From NCBI GenBank assembly GCA_013204555.1, contig JABMNO010000049.1, forward strand, positions 1 to 64,000: a DNA stretch of 64,000 bases. Reading direction: 5' to 3'. This document shows, in pieces, positions 1-8,225 of this stretch (its first letter is position 1; each line of letters opens with the position of its first letter). The notes under the pieces were generated by a model, which searched no databases, was not told the origin of the DNA, and saw nothing but the letters and a program-made list of their open reading frames with translations. This DNA comes from Chloroflexota bacterium (lineage in GTDB: Bacteria > Chloroflexota > Dehalococcoidia > Lucifugimonadales > Lucifugimonadaceae). The position numbers were made by a program, and so were the translations under genes.

Positions 1-45
1 CCCGTGGTTGCCGTCGCCCCGCCTCGTTGCCGCACGTTGCACGGG

Positions 46-57
46 CCCCCCCCCCCC
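46..57. repeat. C12 homopolymer tract
   Basis: Twelve consecutive C residues are read directly. It is the longest single-base run I noticed in the window. It lies about 45 bases before the LexA-like palindrome, in sequence without a supported gene. It could be a slippage site or an assembly weak point. Confidence 0.9.
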
Positions 58-101
58 AATCGCCACGCATCACTGGACAAATCTCTCTCTTTACCACAGC
101 A

Positions 102-117
102 TAGAACATACGTTCTA
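102..117. promoter_or_regulatory. Candidate LexA (SOS) box
   Basis: The sequence TAGAACATACGTTCTA has symmetric outer arms and contains GAAC-N4-GTTC, the core of the Gram-positive/actinobacterial type SOS box. It resembles the site inside the recA promoter of this window (TAGAACAAATGTGCTA), sharing TAGAACA, the central GT and CTA. Neither flank carries a gene I can support, so the controlled gene may lie to the left of the window on the minus strand. Binding by LexA is inferred. Confidence 0.5.
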
Positions 118-718
118 CTGACACTACTCCGGGCACACAGTGCACAACGCCCGGAACCAAACTATTTCGCAGTTACAAATCCCGAGGGGCTAAGGAGCCC
201 TATACCCTCGCTCGCCAATGGTGACGGCAGCCCGCATAAGACGGGCGGTCCCAAAATCGGGCAACCCAACATACCGGCCTCCAGAATCGCATACACAGAT
301 CAGGCAACAACCATTGCGATCAAGCGGAGGCCCAATAAAACGTCTTTGCTTGAGGTTCGCCTGAATCGACCGGGACGTTTCATAACGGGAACCTTTCCGC
401 CACACAGGCAACAGCGGACCTCCCCAAATAAGAACCCCATACCAGGTCTGAGCGGAATACCACGGCGTCCCGGCACCGACTCGTAGCGGCAACCCCCTGC
501 GGTCTATCCCGGTTCGCCAAACCTCAGCTCCTCGTACCCTCGGGTCTCAGTGATGCACGCTCAACACGTCGAGGCGAGCCATTCCAATCAACCGGATAGC
601 TCGCCTATCGGCGCGTCCAACGCTCCCAAATAATCGCTACCCGCATCGCAACCACCTAGAGCCTCACCGCCTCCGCCTGTTCAACTCGTTACATAGATTG
701 ATCTGACTGGAGTCACCC

Positions 719-889
719 ATGCACCATTGCGCCTGCGGCCACGAACTGGACCGCCATCTCGGCGGTAACGTCTGCGGACAAAGCCAGTGCGGCTGTCGCG
801 GATTCCGCTGGACTTCCGCGCAGGTAGCCGTGGAACAGCCGAAGACCGAGCAACTGACCCGCCGCATCTTCATGCCAGGCGGCTTCTAG
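719..889 (+). CDS. Small Cys-rich protein (56 aa), function unknown
   Basis: An ATG-started ORF of 56 codons with a GGAG-like element a few bases upstream. It ends 30 bases before the methyltransferase start. The protein opens MHHCACGHELDRHLGG and has five cysteines (residues 4, 6, 19, 24 and 26) plus several histidines in the first 30 residues. This pattern suits a small metal-binding or zinc-knuckle fold, although the spacing is not a classical CxxC pair. The C-terminal half is polar without a motif. I do not recognise a family. Its position suggests co-transcription with the next gene. A chance ORF is possible, but the clustered Cys/His content argues for a real product. Confidence 0.4.
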   Translation: MHHCACGHELDRHLGGNVCGQSQCGCRGFRWTSAQVAVEQPKTEQLTRRIFMPGGF

Positions 890-919
890 CACCCACCCTC
901 CCTGTGCCAGAATGGTGCA

Positions 920-1711
920 GTGACAATCCCCACACACGACAAAATGAACTACGACGCATGGGCGTTGTGGTACGACATCGCCTACTCTACGGTCTCGAAC
1001 ATCGGCGTCGACTTTTATGTCGGTCTCGCTAAAGAAGTCGGTGGCCCCGCACTCGAAATTGGTGTCGGAACCGGACGTCTGTCACTTCCAATCGCCCAGG
1101 CCGGAATTGACATCGTAGGCATCGATCTTCACGCCCCAATGCTAGATGTAGCGCGGCGAAAGCTGTCCGATCTCGGCACTACAGCAGGCAACCTGCAACT
1201 CATGAACGCCGACATGCGCACGCTGGAACTTGGGCGTAAATTCAAGTTCATATTCGCCCCGGCACGCGTGCTACTACTCGCTCTCACACCCGAAGAGCAA
1301 ACCGAGTCTCTGCGAAGGCTCGTCGCCCACGCCGAACCCGACGGCCGTGTAGCGTTCAACTTCTTCGTCCCAAACGACGACATGATCTACGGCCCGCAGG
1401 GCTTTCCCTATATCTACAAGGACGTCACACACCCCGTCACTGGTAACCGTGTGCTCTTCTGGGTCGCAGACCGATTCGATGCAGAAACCCAGACAAACCA
1501 CGGACTTCACATCTTCGAAGAGTTAAACGACGCCGGCGAAACAGTCGGCAAAACCACCATCGACGTGGTCATCCGGTACATCTATCCCACCGAAGCGATC
1601 GTGATGATTGAAGACGCTGGCATGATCGTAGAAGAGATTTACGGCGACTTCGACCGCTCCCCCCTCACAGAAGAAAGCCCAGAACAGATCTACATCTGCC
1701 GCCCGGCGTAG
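920..1711 (+). CDS. Class I SAM-dependent methyltransferase
   Basis: A cytoplasmic methyltransferase of 263 aa. Motif I (ALEIGVGTGRLSLPIA, about residues 45-60) and the acidic residue ending the second strand (IVGIDLHAPML) form the SAM pocket of a Rossmann fold. The later strand around NLQLMNADMRTL is motif II-like. The substrate cannot be read from sequence; relatives act on small molecules or proteins. The GTG start at 920 and an in-frame ATG eight codons later (MNYDAWALWYD) are both possible, and the conserved part begins near the ATG. A hairpin terminator directly follows the stop. It may be co-transcribed with the small Cys-rich ORF upstream. Confidence 0.8.
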   Translation: MTIPTHDKMNYDAWALWYDIAYSTVSNIGVDFYVGLAKEVGGPALEIGVGTGRLSLPIAQAGIDIVGIDLHAPMLDVARRKLSDLGTTAGNLQLMNADMRTLELGRKFKFIFAPARVLLLALTPEEQTESLRRLVAHAEPDGRVAFNFFVPNDDMIYGPQGFPYIYKDVTHPVTGNRVLFWVADRFDAETQTNHGLHIFEELNDAGETVGKTTIDVVIRYIYPTEAIVMIEDAGMIVEEIYGDFDRSPLTEESPEQIYICRPA

Positions 1712-1722
1712 TGAGGTTCTCC

Positions 1723-1747
1723 AGCCGTTAGTGCCCTAACGGCTTTT
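1723..1747 (+). terminator. Intrinsic terminator after the methyltransferase
   Basis: Perfect 9-bp arms AGCCGTTAG and CTAACGGCT enclose a 4-base loop (TGCC). A short T run follows on the plus strand. The distal arm overlaps the stop codon of the convergent lipoprotein gene. There is no T run in the minus direction, so it should act mainly on plus-strand transcripts. Confidence 0.7.
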
Positions 1748-3256
1748 GAAATACGGGATCCCGAGTGGGTTATTTAGAATCGCGACTTTCAGAGTGTCAT
1801 TGCTGGCGTCGCGATAGGCGATTATCGGCAGCCCGTCACGCCCAACCGTAACCGCTGTGTGAGACCCAACGGAACCTTCACTATCAATCACAACTCGCGA
1901 ATTACCCGCCGAGCATTTTGGATTGCCGCAATGGATGAACTTCAGATCGAATAGTTCCTGATCGTGGTAACTGATGATCGGCAGACCATCGGCACCAATT
2001 GTGATGGATATGTCAAACCCCACCTTTGCGCCATCGTCAAGAGTCGCGATTTGATTACCTGATGAACATTGGATGTTGCCGCACCTAAGGAATCTCAGCC
2101 CACCTCCGGATCCCTCTCGATACGCGATGACCGGCATCCCATCACCACCAATAGCAATTGAGCTATCAAAACCCGGAACTCCTGCCGTATCCACTTTTAC
2201 GATTACGTCTCTTACCTGGCAATTGACGCTACTGCAGTGGACGACCACCAACTCGGTCCCGCCTGTGCCCTGGAAGCTGATTACTGGAAATCCGTCTACC
2301 CCGATTGCAAGCGAAGAATAGAACCCGTCGGCATCATCATTCTGAATCCACTGAAATGTGTTGCTTGCTGAGCAACTGGCATCGCCACAGTGCATTACCT
2401 TCAGGAAACTATCTAAGAAATCGCGGTAACTCACTACTGGTAGACCATCAGCCCCAATCCAGATTGAGGTGTCGGAATTCACCGCACCCGAGTCATCAGC
2501 GATGACGATCGAATTGGCGTCAGTACATGAAATATTGCCGCACGTCGCAACCTTCAGATTTCGCGCTGTATCGTCACGGTAGCTGATCAGTGGAAACCCA
2601 TTGGCGCCTATTGCAATCGATGCCCCATTACCAACATTCCCGTCGGAATCAATCGTAGTAACGGTGTTGCCGTTTGAGCAGTCCTCTTCCCCACAATGAA
2701 GAACCTTCAGCGTCTTATTGGAATCATCTTTGTAGGCAATGACCGGCAAGCCATCCGTTCCGATTACGATTGCAGTGTCAATCGCAATAATGGGCCCCTG
2801 ATCGACAATAGTTATCTTGTTCGGGGCAGGTGCTGAGATACGATTGGAACTAGCTCCAGGCGCGCCATCTTTCCCATCCGCACCGGGTACTCCTTGCAGA
2901 CCATCTGCGCCGGTTTCTCCCTGTGGTCCCACCGCGCCGGCCTCTCCCTGAACGCCCTGCGAACCGGGAACGCCAATTGGTCCCGGAGGGCCGGGGATGC
3001 CGGGATCACCCTTCGGTCCCGCCGCGCCGGCTGGACCGGTGAGATCAAGTACGGTGGTCTTGCCTTGAGGCCCTTGAGCACCTTCCGGACCGATAGTTCC
3101 ACGCTCACCCGACGTCCCGGAAGCTCCCTGTGGACCTTCTGGACCGGGCTGGCCTTGAGGCCCAACGGGGCCTTCGGCACCATTAGTTCCAGTGCACGCC
3201 ATCAACAACACACTCACAAGGAATGTGCTGAATAAAATAATCGGTCGGCGAAGCAT
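1736..3256 (-). CDS. Collagen-like lipoprotein with a seven-repeat C-terminal domain
   Basis: A predicted surface lipoprotein of about 506 aa from the chosen ATG. A longer in-frame start 15 codons upstream would place charged residues before the signal peptide, so I prefer [21 protein letters not shown]. Its lipobox LLMA-C puts the lipidated Cys at residue 21. Gly-X-Y triplets begin five residues later: 14 triplets, a six-residue break (TVLDLT), then 21 triplets. The rest consists of seven repeats of about 50 residues with the pattern IG.DGLPVISYRD followed by LKV.HCG...C. Six repeats carry the Cys pair and the last lacks it. Seven beta-rich repeats suggest a beta-propeller. The family is unknown to me; a role in adhesion or surface binding is inferred. 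Confidence 0.75.
   Translation of the reverse strand: MLRRPIILFSTFLVSVLLMACTGTNGAEGPVGPQGQPGPEGPQGASGTSGERGTIGPEGAQGPQGKTTVLDLTGPAGAAGPKGDPGIPGPPGPIGVPGSQGVQGEAGAVGPQGETGADGLQGVPGADGKDGAPGASSNRISAPAPNKITIVDQGPIIAIDTAIVIGTDGLPVIAYKDDSNKTLKVLHCGEEDCSNGNTVTTIDSDGNVGNGASIAIGANGFPLISYRDDTARNLKVATCGNISCTDANSIVIADDSGAVNSDTSIWIGADGLPVVSYRDFLDSFLKVMHCGDASCSASNTFQWIQNDDADGFYSSLAIGVDGFPVISFQGTGGTELVVVHCSSVNCQVRDVIVKVDTAGVPGFDSSIAIGGDGMPVIAYREGSGGGLRFLRCGNIQCSSGNQIATLDDGAKVGFDISITIGADGLPIISYHDQELFDLKFIHCGNPKCSAGNSRVVIDSEGSVGSHTAVTVGRDGLPIIAYRDASNDTLKVAILNNPLGIPYFKSR
2849..3181 (-). repeat. Collagen-like Gly-X-Y repeat tract
   Basis: Thirty-five Gly-X-Y triplets are encoded here, interrupted once by the six residues TVLDLT. 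Pro, Gln, Ala and charged residues fill the X and Y positions, as in bacterial collagen-like stalk proteins. The tract lies between the lipidated Cys and the repeat domain, so it probably forms a trimeric rod that lifts the C-terminal domain off the membrane. Confidence 0.85.
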
Positions 3257-3394
3257 GCCTCGTAAGAGGTCAGTCAAAGTGTTCGAGTCTGCAGACTGCA
3301 TGAGATTTCCCCCGCGGTGATTCAGTGATCGTACCTGCCAGTGGCCGATTCCTGCCCCATGTGTTTACGCCTGATTTCGATCCAGTTCAGCTAT

Positions 3395-3991
3395 TCACGC
3401 GGCAATTCCGCTCAATACCTGGCGTACAGCGCCACGCAGAAGTTCAATGTTCACCTCACCCCCCATCAGGTTGCGGGCTATCATTGCGCCAAAGATCATC
3501 TGCCCAACTAGCTCCGCGTCAACATCGGCCTTCACCTCGCCACGTTCTTTGGCCCGAGTGACGATAGTGTTGTACTGCCTTCGCCGGGGTTCGGTGATCG
3601 CCACCCTGAACGCCTCCAACAGCGCCGGGTTGCTCTCGCGCTCCGAGATAACACTGCCGATGAGCGTGAAACCAGGCCCTCCAATCAACTGAAACGCCGC
3701 CGGATGGGCGAACAGACCGAGCAGGTCGCCTTCGATCGAGCCAGTGTCCGGCGTCTCATGCAATTGCAGGTGCAGGTGCGCGCTCGCGATGGCATCGATC
3801 ACGAGATCAAGCTTTCCGTTTGGATATCGCCGGTAGATTGTGGTCTTCCCAACTCCGGCGGCTGCGGCCACTCCCTCGATGGAGACCTCGGCAAATCCTT
3901 TTTCCATCAAAAGTTGAACTGTGGTCTCAAGAATCACGCGGTCGGCCTCGGTACTCCGGGGCCGTCCGCGCGTCTCCTTGTTTTCACTCAT
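3395..3991 (-). CDS. TetR/AcrR family transcriptional regulator
   Basis: A protein of about 198 aa beginning MSENKETRGRPRS. The GRPR stretch before helix 1 is typical of TetR proteins. The helix-turn-helix is at about residues 35-60 (VSIEGVAAAAGVGKTTIYRR). The C-terminal half is the usual variable ligand-binding domain. An in-frame extension upstream would run into the preceding gene and lacks TetR similarity, so the start was placed at the MSENK methionine. It lies 10 bases after the stop of the MFS gene and is probably co-transcribed with it. The likely target is the repeated element upstream of that transporter; the effector is unknown. Confidence 0.85.
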   Translation of the reverse strand: MSENKETRGRPRSTEADRVILETTVQLLMEKGFAEVSIEGVAAAAGVGKTTIYRRYPNGKLDLVIDAIASAHLHLQLHETPDTGSIEGDLLGLFAHPAAFQLIGGPGFTLIGSVISERESNPALLEAFRVAITEPRRRQYNTIVTRAKERGEVKADVDAELVGQMIFGAMIARNLMGGEVNIELLRGAVRQVLSGIAA

Positions 3992-4001
3992 ACGGATCAG
4001 T

Positions 4002-5609
4002 CTAGTCACTTCCCACGGTGATCGGAACGTTGGAAGCAGTACTTGTTGGTTCGAACTCGAGCGGTCGAGGAGGCATATACCGCCACGCAATCAATGCTCC
4101 CATAACCGCCACTCCCGCCGCGATGAGAACTGCCACACCAAGTGCGTCAACGAATGCGATTCTCGACGCTAACGCCAACGCATCCCCAGATCCCCCTGGC
4201 ATTTGAGCGCTTATTGCCACCGCCGCGCCAACCGAATCCTGAGCCGCCTCTGCCGCCTTCTCCGGCAATCCGACGACGGCGTCCGCAACGCTACTGGAAT
4301 ACACGGCATTGAGGGCCGAACCGATGATTGCGATACCGAGGGCACCGGCAACCTGCCGGGTCACGTCATTCATCGCTGACCCAACGCCAGCCTTGTGCCC
4401 CGGTACGGCGCCCATGATCGAGTCAGTCGCAGGGGCAATGATGTTCCCCATGCTCGCAGCAATGAAGAATGTGATCACGGCTATCTGCCAGTAAGGAGTG
4501 TCAACCGTGTAGAAGCTAATGCCGGTCAACGTGATCCCAAATGCGAGCAGGCCACCGCTGACTACAACTCGAGAGCCGAATCGGAGCACCAGTTTCTCGC
4601 TCAGTCGAGCCGATATCGCCAGGCCTGCTGCGATGGGCAGGAGACCAGCACCGGCCTCTAGCGCCGAGAACCCTTTCACGAACTGGAGATACTGCGTCAG
4701 CCCAAACATCATTCCCATGAGGGCGAAAAATGCGATGCTAATTGATGCAGCACCAATGGAAAAGCGAGGCCGCTTAAAAAAGCTGAAGTCCAGCAACGGA
4801 TGTTCGGCTTTGAGCTCCCAAACCGCGAATCCGATCGACAACAGGACCGAAATCCCGATTCCGCCCAGCACCGTCGTAGACAACCAGCCCCGGGACGGAG
4901 CCTCGATGATTGAGAATACGAGCAGCGAGACCGCGGCGGTCGACAATAGCGCGCCCGGAAAGTCGATGGGCTTTGGCTCAGGGTCTTTGCTTTCAGGAAT
5001 CAATACGAAACCAGCGATCAATGCAGCCACAGCGATCGGAACATTCACCAGGAATATGGAGCCCCACCAGAAGTTCTCGAGGAGCAGCCCACCGATTAAG
5101 GGCCCTAGTCCCACGCCAAATCCGCCAACAGCGGTCCATGTGGCAATAGCTTTTGCCCGCTCCTGACCCTTGAACTGGTCGATGATGATCGAGAGCGTAG
5201 AGGGCATGATCATTGCGCCACCGATGCCCATCAACGCCCGATACCAAATCACTTCATTGGAGCTTCCTGCGTAGGCGGCGGCCAGAGCGCCAGCCGTAAA
5301 TATCACCAACCCCAACTGCAAGATCCTTTTCCGACCGAATCGATCTCCCAATCCGCCCATCGTTAGCAACAGTCCGGCAAACACCAGAATGTATGCGTCA
5401 ACCATCCACTGCAGCGTGGACGATGACGCGTCAAACGTCCGCTGCAGCGTCGGTATCGCAACGTTGAGAATTGTATTGTCCATGCCAATGATGACGAGGC
5501 TGAGTGATAGAACGATCAACGCCCACCATCGCCTCGGATTCGGAACATAGTCAACGTCCGCTACTTGTCCGCCAGTACCATTGGAACTTGTTTCCCGCGT
5601 CTTGCTCAA
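4002..5609 (-). CDS. MFS drug efflux permease, DHA2 (14-TM, EmrB/QacA) type
   Basis: A 535-aa polytopic membrane protein. The first membrane helix is WWALIVLSLSLVIIGMDNT. Motif A between TM2 and TM3 reads GGLGDRFGRKRIL. The size and the long second half suit a 14-helix DHA2 transporter that exports drugs or metabolites using the proton gradient. The start is a TTG with GGAG seven bases upstream; no ATG gives a better N-terminus. The cytoplasmic N-terminal tail and the C-terminal tail are polar. A TetR regulator follows directly, and multiple copies of a TATCGTAA-like element sit in the promoter region, so substrate-induced derepression is likely. Confidence 0.88.
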   Translation of the reverse strand: MSKTRETSSNGTGGQVADVDYVPNPRRWWALIVLSLSLVIIGMDNTILNVAIPTLQRTFDASSSTLQWMVDAYILVFAGLLLTMGGLGDRFGRKRILQLGLVIFTAGALAAAYAGSSNEVIWYRALMGIGGAMIMPSTLSIIIDQFKGQERAKAIATWTAVGGFGVGLGPLIGGLLLENFWWGSIFLVNVPIAVAALIAGFVLIPESKDPEPKPIDFPGALLSTAAVSLLVFSIIEAPSRGWLSTTVLGGIGISVLLSIGFAVWELKAEHPLLDFSFFKRPRFSIGAASISIAFFALMGMMFGLTQYLQFVKGFSALEAGAGLLPIAAGLAISARLSEKLVLRFGSRVVVSGGLLAFGITLTGISFYTVDTPYWQIAVITFFIAASMGNIIAPATDSIMGAVPGHKAGVGSAMNDVTRQVAGALGIAIIGSALNAVYSSSVADAVVGLPEKAAEAAQDSVGAAVAISAQMPGGSGDALALASRIAFVDALGVAVLIAAGVAVMGALIAWRYMPPRPLEFEPTSTASNVPITVGSD

Positions 5610-5632
5610 CGATTGTCTCCGTAACCAAATTT

Positions 5633-5707
5633 ATTACGATACGTTTTTGTTTCGTAACCATAGCGTATCGTAATGATTCCAGTAACGCAACACTAACGTA
5701 TCGGAAT
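5633..5707. promoter_or_regulatory. Candidate TetR operator cluster upstream of the MFS gene
   Basis: A perfect 11-bp inverted repeat is seen: ATTACGATACG at 5633-5643 and CGTATCGTAAT at 5664-5674. A one-mismatch third copy, CGTATCGGAAT, lies at 5697-5707. A related TTTCGTAACC lies between the first two. All are within 100 bases upstream of the TTG start of the transporter. Multiple half-sites over a promoter are typical of TetR-controlled efflux genes. The link to the adjacent regulator is inferred. Confidence 0.6.
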
Positions 5708-5868
5708 AGGATTTATCGCTTCTCCTGTGGGAGCCTGTCCTGAGGAAACTCGAAGGGAACGCTAGGTTGAGGACCAGTCGCGAACACGCTTCTCACCCAC
5801 AAACGCGTCCGCCCCACCTCAACAGCACAGACCTATCCAAACCGTTGATCGGGCAATACCATCAATAT

Positions 5869-6408
5869 ATGGACGCTGCCGACAATTACACAACATCACA
5901 GATTCCTGAAACCGAGCTTGAGGAAGGGGAAGAGATCCTCATCCACGGATTCGGCAAGAACAAGCATCTGTGGCTCTCCAACTACCGCATACTGCAGTGG
6001 AACCCCGCCAGCCTTTTTTCCCGCACCGCCAACCTCGTTCAGATACCGTTGGAATCGATCAACGAGATATCTATCGGCTTTGTCCGCCACACGGAACTGC
6101 TGATTCTGGGCACGATCACCGTGCTTCTCGGCGCGTTGCTCCGCATCCCACTGCCCGACAACATTGCGGATGCATTCTGGCTGATTGGAATTGTCAGCAC
6201 CATCGCTTACGTGGTTACCGGCCGTCGTGTGGTGGTGGTGAAGAGTCAGACAACGCAGCTAAAGATTCGTACCAGCAAGGTGAAAGCTGAACAGGTTCGC
6301 AACCTTGTCTTCACGCTGGAAACTGCTCGCAACACGCTGATGGGCATTGAAGGCGATGCGCAAGACGCCGGGGAGCGCGCTGGAGGAACGCAACGCGAAT
6401 CATCCTGA
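5869..6408 (+). CDS. Membrane protein with bacterial PH-like domain
   Basis: About 179 aa from the ATG (MDAADNYTTSQIPETE). The N-terminal 65 residues include EGEEILIHGFGKNKHLWLSN and IPLESINEISIG, the alternating-strand pattern of bacterial PH-like domains. Two hydrophobic helices follow (LLILGTITVLLGALLRI and AFWLIGIVSTIAYVVTG). A second strand-rich stretch, VVVVKSQTTQLKIRTSKVKA, comes after them. So the PH fold appears to be interrupted by a helical hairpin. The longer reading frame upstream has no clear ribosome site. The next gene overlaps its 3' end, suggesting co-expression. Function unknown. Confidence 0.6.
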   Translation: MDAADNYTTSQIPETELEEGEEILIHGFGKNKHLWLSNYRILQWNPASLFSRTANLVQIPLESINEISIGFVRHTELLILGTITVLLGALLRIPLPDNIADAFWLIGIVSTIAYVVTGRRVVVVKSQTTQLKIRTSKVKAEQVRNLVFTLETARNTLMGIEGDAQDAGERAGGTQRESS

Positions 6409-6802
6409 GCGATTGTTGCACTCGGAACCGTCCAGCCCGCTCCAGAAGGTGAACCTCGGACTCCGATTCGTCCTGGAAATTGCGATGTTCGCAAGTTTCT
6501 GCGTCGCGCCCGCCGTCGCTATCGATGGCGTAGAGCGCTGGCCCCTGACCGTGCTCACCCCGATCGCAGCGATCGCTATCTGGGGCGTATTCGCTACCCC
6601 AGACGACCCGTCCCGATCCGGTAAAACTGTCATCCCCACCGCTGGCTCAGTCCGGCTCATTATCGAATTAGTGTTGTTCACAGGCGCAGCCGCGGTGATG
6701 GCGTGGGCTGGCCTATGGCCATATTCGGTAGCGCTCCTAGTAGCCACCACCATCCACTACACGTTATGGCCTGCCCGAATTCGCTGGTTACTATCGAACT
6801 AG
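6356..6802 (+). CDS. YrdB-like (DUF2568) small membrane protein
   Basis: About 148 aa, overlapping the preceding gene by 53 bases in another frame. After a polar N-terminus come four hydrophobic stretches: FVLEIAMFASFCVAPAVAI, LTVLTPIAAIAIWGVFATP, LIIELVLFTGAAAVMAWAG and VALLVATTIHYTLWP. The spacing and the WGVFATPDDP loop match the YrdB/DUF2568 family of four-helix membrane proteins, whose function is not established. A TTG three codons upstream is an alternative start. The first conserved helix begins around residue 40, so the true start could also lie further in. Confidence 0.65.
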   Translation: MRKTPGSALEERNANHPERLLHSEPSSPLQKVNLGLRFVLEIAMFASFCVAPAVAIDGVERWPLTVLTPIAAIAIWGVFATPDDPSRSGKTVIPTAGSVRLIIELVLFTGAAAVMAWAGLWPYSVALLVATTIHYTLWPARIRWLLSN

Positions 6803-6861
6803 ACTTCCACGTGGCTATCACTAGAACGTCTCTGAAGAGGCACCTCACGGAAATTATTCGC

Positions 6862-6888
6862 GCTTGCAATCTATAATAATTCGCAAGC
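6862..6888 (+). promoter_or_regulatory. Promoter -10 inside an inverted repeat, upstream of the AstE-like gene
   Basis: A consensus -10 hexamer TATAAT (6872-6877) is flanked by the arms GCTTGC (6862-6867) and GCAAGC (6883-6888). Transcription would begin about 25-45 bases before the AstE-like coding start. I see no good -35 element, so an activator or repressor acting at the inverted repeat is plausible. Confidence 0.5.
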
Positions 6889-6929
6889 CCAATTACCAGG
6901 TGGATTGCGCATGAAATCGCAGGAGAACA

Positions 6930-7946
6930 ATCACGGACAACACCATAATCCCGGTTACCGATGAGCTACGGCGAGGGAAAGCTTTCATTTTCAACGGCAC
7001 GCGTATTCCACGCGGCCGACGGAAGAAATTTGATCTACCTGCCGCACGCCTGCCAACTGGTTCATGGATCTCACTACCAGTAACCGTAATTAATGGCGCG
7101 TATGAGGGACCAACTCTGTGGGTGAGCGCTGCGATCCACGGTGATGAAATTAACGGGGTGGAGATTGTCCGGCAGGTACTCGACAAGATTTCTCCCTCCA
7201 CATTGAGAGGCACTCTGCTCGCCATACCCGTTGTCAACGTTCTAGGCTTTATTGAGAAGACGCGCTATCTTCCAGATGGAAGAGACCTAAACCGATCGTT
7301 CCCGGGGACTCGACGGGGGTCGCTCGCCTCCCGAATGGCCAGGCTGTTCATGGACCGAATCGTTCGCCGATCTTCTTATGGTGTTGATCTGCACACAGCC
7401 TCTGGGAGCAGGACGAACTTGCCACAGGTAAGAGGTGATCTTGGCGATCCCGTCACGCTAGAGATGGCGAAGGCGTTCGCCGCCCCCGTGGCCCTGGAAT
7501 CCCGAATAAGAGATGGCTCATTGCGCGCTGCTGCCACGAAAATCAATGTGCCTGTCCTGTTGTACGAAGGTGGTGAAGCACATCGGTTCGACGAATTCGC
7601 GATCGATGCCGGCACAACCGGAGTCCTCCGGGTCATGAACCGTCTCGGCATGGGAGTCGAAGCGCCCGCCCCCAAGCAAGACATACAGTTATTCTCCTCA
7701 CGCTCTACATGGACGAGGGCGCAACGTGGTGGAGTAATGAGATTGTCCGTCAATCTAGGAGACCGAGTCACGGCGCGCAGCGTGATAGGCCAAATTGCAG
7801 ATCCGTTTGGATCGCGCCCAACGCCGGTCCGTGCAGCTCGTACGGGCATCGTAATTGGTCTCTCGCTGCATCCACTGGTCGCTCAGGGAGACGGGATCGT
7901 TCATATCGCAGAGCTGACTGCGTCCGCTGAGGTCGAGAGCCTTTAG
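6930..7946 (+). CDS. AstE/AspA family zinc deacylase (succinylglutamate desuccinylase-like), unusual start
   Basis: An M14-type zinc hydrolase that cleaves an acyl or amino-acyl amide. Zinc ligands lie in AAIHGDEING and in GVDLHTASG; the substrate-binding RDLNRSFPG and the catalytic-Glu region LLYEGGEAHRF are present. A C-terminal barrel-like domain includes LSVNLGDRVTARSVIGQIAD. The first ordinary start in this frame, GTG 7122, begins just before the zinc motif. Sixty-four codons upstream remain open and encode family-like sequence (RIPRGRRKKFDLPAARLPTG, SLPVTVING). Within them there is no ATG, GTG or TTG. AGGAG at 6921-6925 precedes an in-frame ATC at 6930, which I use as provisional start. 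A one-base indel after ATG 6911 is the alternative. RimK and a protease follow. Confidence 0.78.
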   Translation: MTDNTIIPVTDELRRGKAFIFNGTRIPRGRRKKFDLPAARLPTGSWISLPVTVINGAYEGPTLWVSAAIHGDEINGVEIVRQVLDKISPSTLRGTLLAIPVVNVLGFIEKTRYLPDGRDLNRSFPGTRRGSLASRMARLFMDRIVRRSSYGVDLHTASGSRTNLPQVRGDLGDPVTLEMAKAFAAPVALESRIRDGSLRAAATKINVPVLLYEGGEAHRFDEFAIDAGTTGVLRVMNRLGMGVEAPAPKQDIQLFSSRSTWTRAQRGGVMRLSVNLGDRVTARSVIGQIADPFGSRPTPVRAARTGIVIGLSLHPLVAQGDGIVHIAELTASAEVESL

Positions 7947-8225
7947 CGTATCGCTCCTTCATTATTTTGGATTTCTATTAGGCGTTGAAACCGATCATCG
8001 AGTCGGTTATCTGTGCTGTATTATTCCCTGCTGAAACCGTGGTCCTAAGGAGCCTCGCGATGACTCCTAATTTCCCATCCGCACTCCACCCTCTAAAACC
8101 GTCGATCAATGTACCTCGAGACGACTCTTAGAGCCGCTAATGTCCAGAACTGACATCGAATTCAATTGGTGAGATAGAACAGGTACAAAACAAATGCAAA
8201 TTAATCGATTGCGAGATTCGCATAA

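Larger units (their letters stand above)
1..718. other. Leading region with no recognisable gene
   Basis: Open frames exist on both strands here (about 160 codons on plus, about 100 on minus). Their translations are rich in Pro/Arg/Ser or otherwise lack any family motif, and neither has a convincing ribosome binding site, so I do not call them. The stretch holds a C12 homopolymer, a GAAC-N4-GTTC palindrome and a hairpin with 8-bp arms (572-579 and 599-606). I looked for rRNA, tRNA, tmRNA and RNase P signatures on both strands and saw none. Confidence 0.5.

Noticed and set aside
4-486. Long plus-strand open frame of about 160 codons
   Set aside because: No ribosome site, no motif, composition rich in Pro/Arg/Ser as expected from a chance frame, and another open frame lies opposite it.
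481-660. Possible structured RNA (RNase P or rRNA fragment) because of GC-rich hairpins
   Set aside because: None of the conserved cores of RNase P RNA, tmRNA or rRNA could be matched on either strand.
2812-3235. Open frames on both strands across the collagen-like region
   Set aside because: They arise from the repetitive Gly/Pro codons in shifted frames and carry no independent start signal.
8060-8131. 23-codon ORF with AAGGAG before its ATG, between the AstE-like gene and rimK
   Set aside because: Too short and without any motif; the ribosome-site match alone is not enough.
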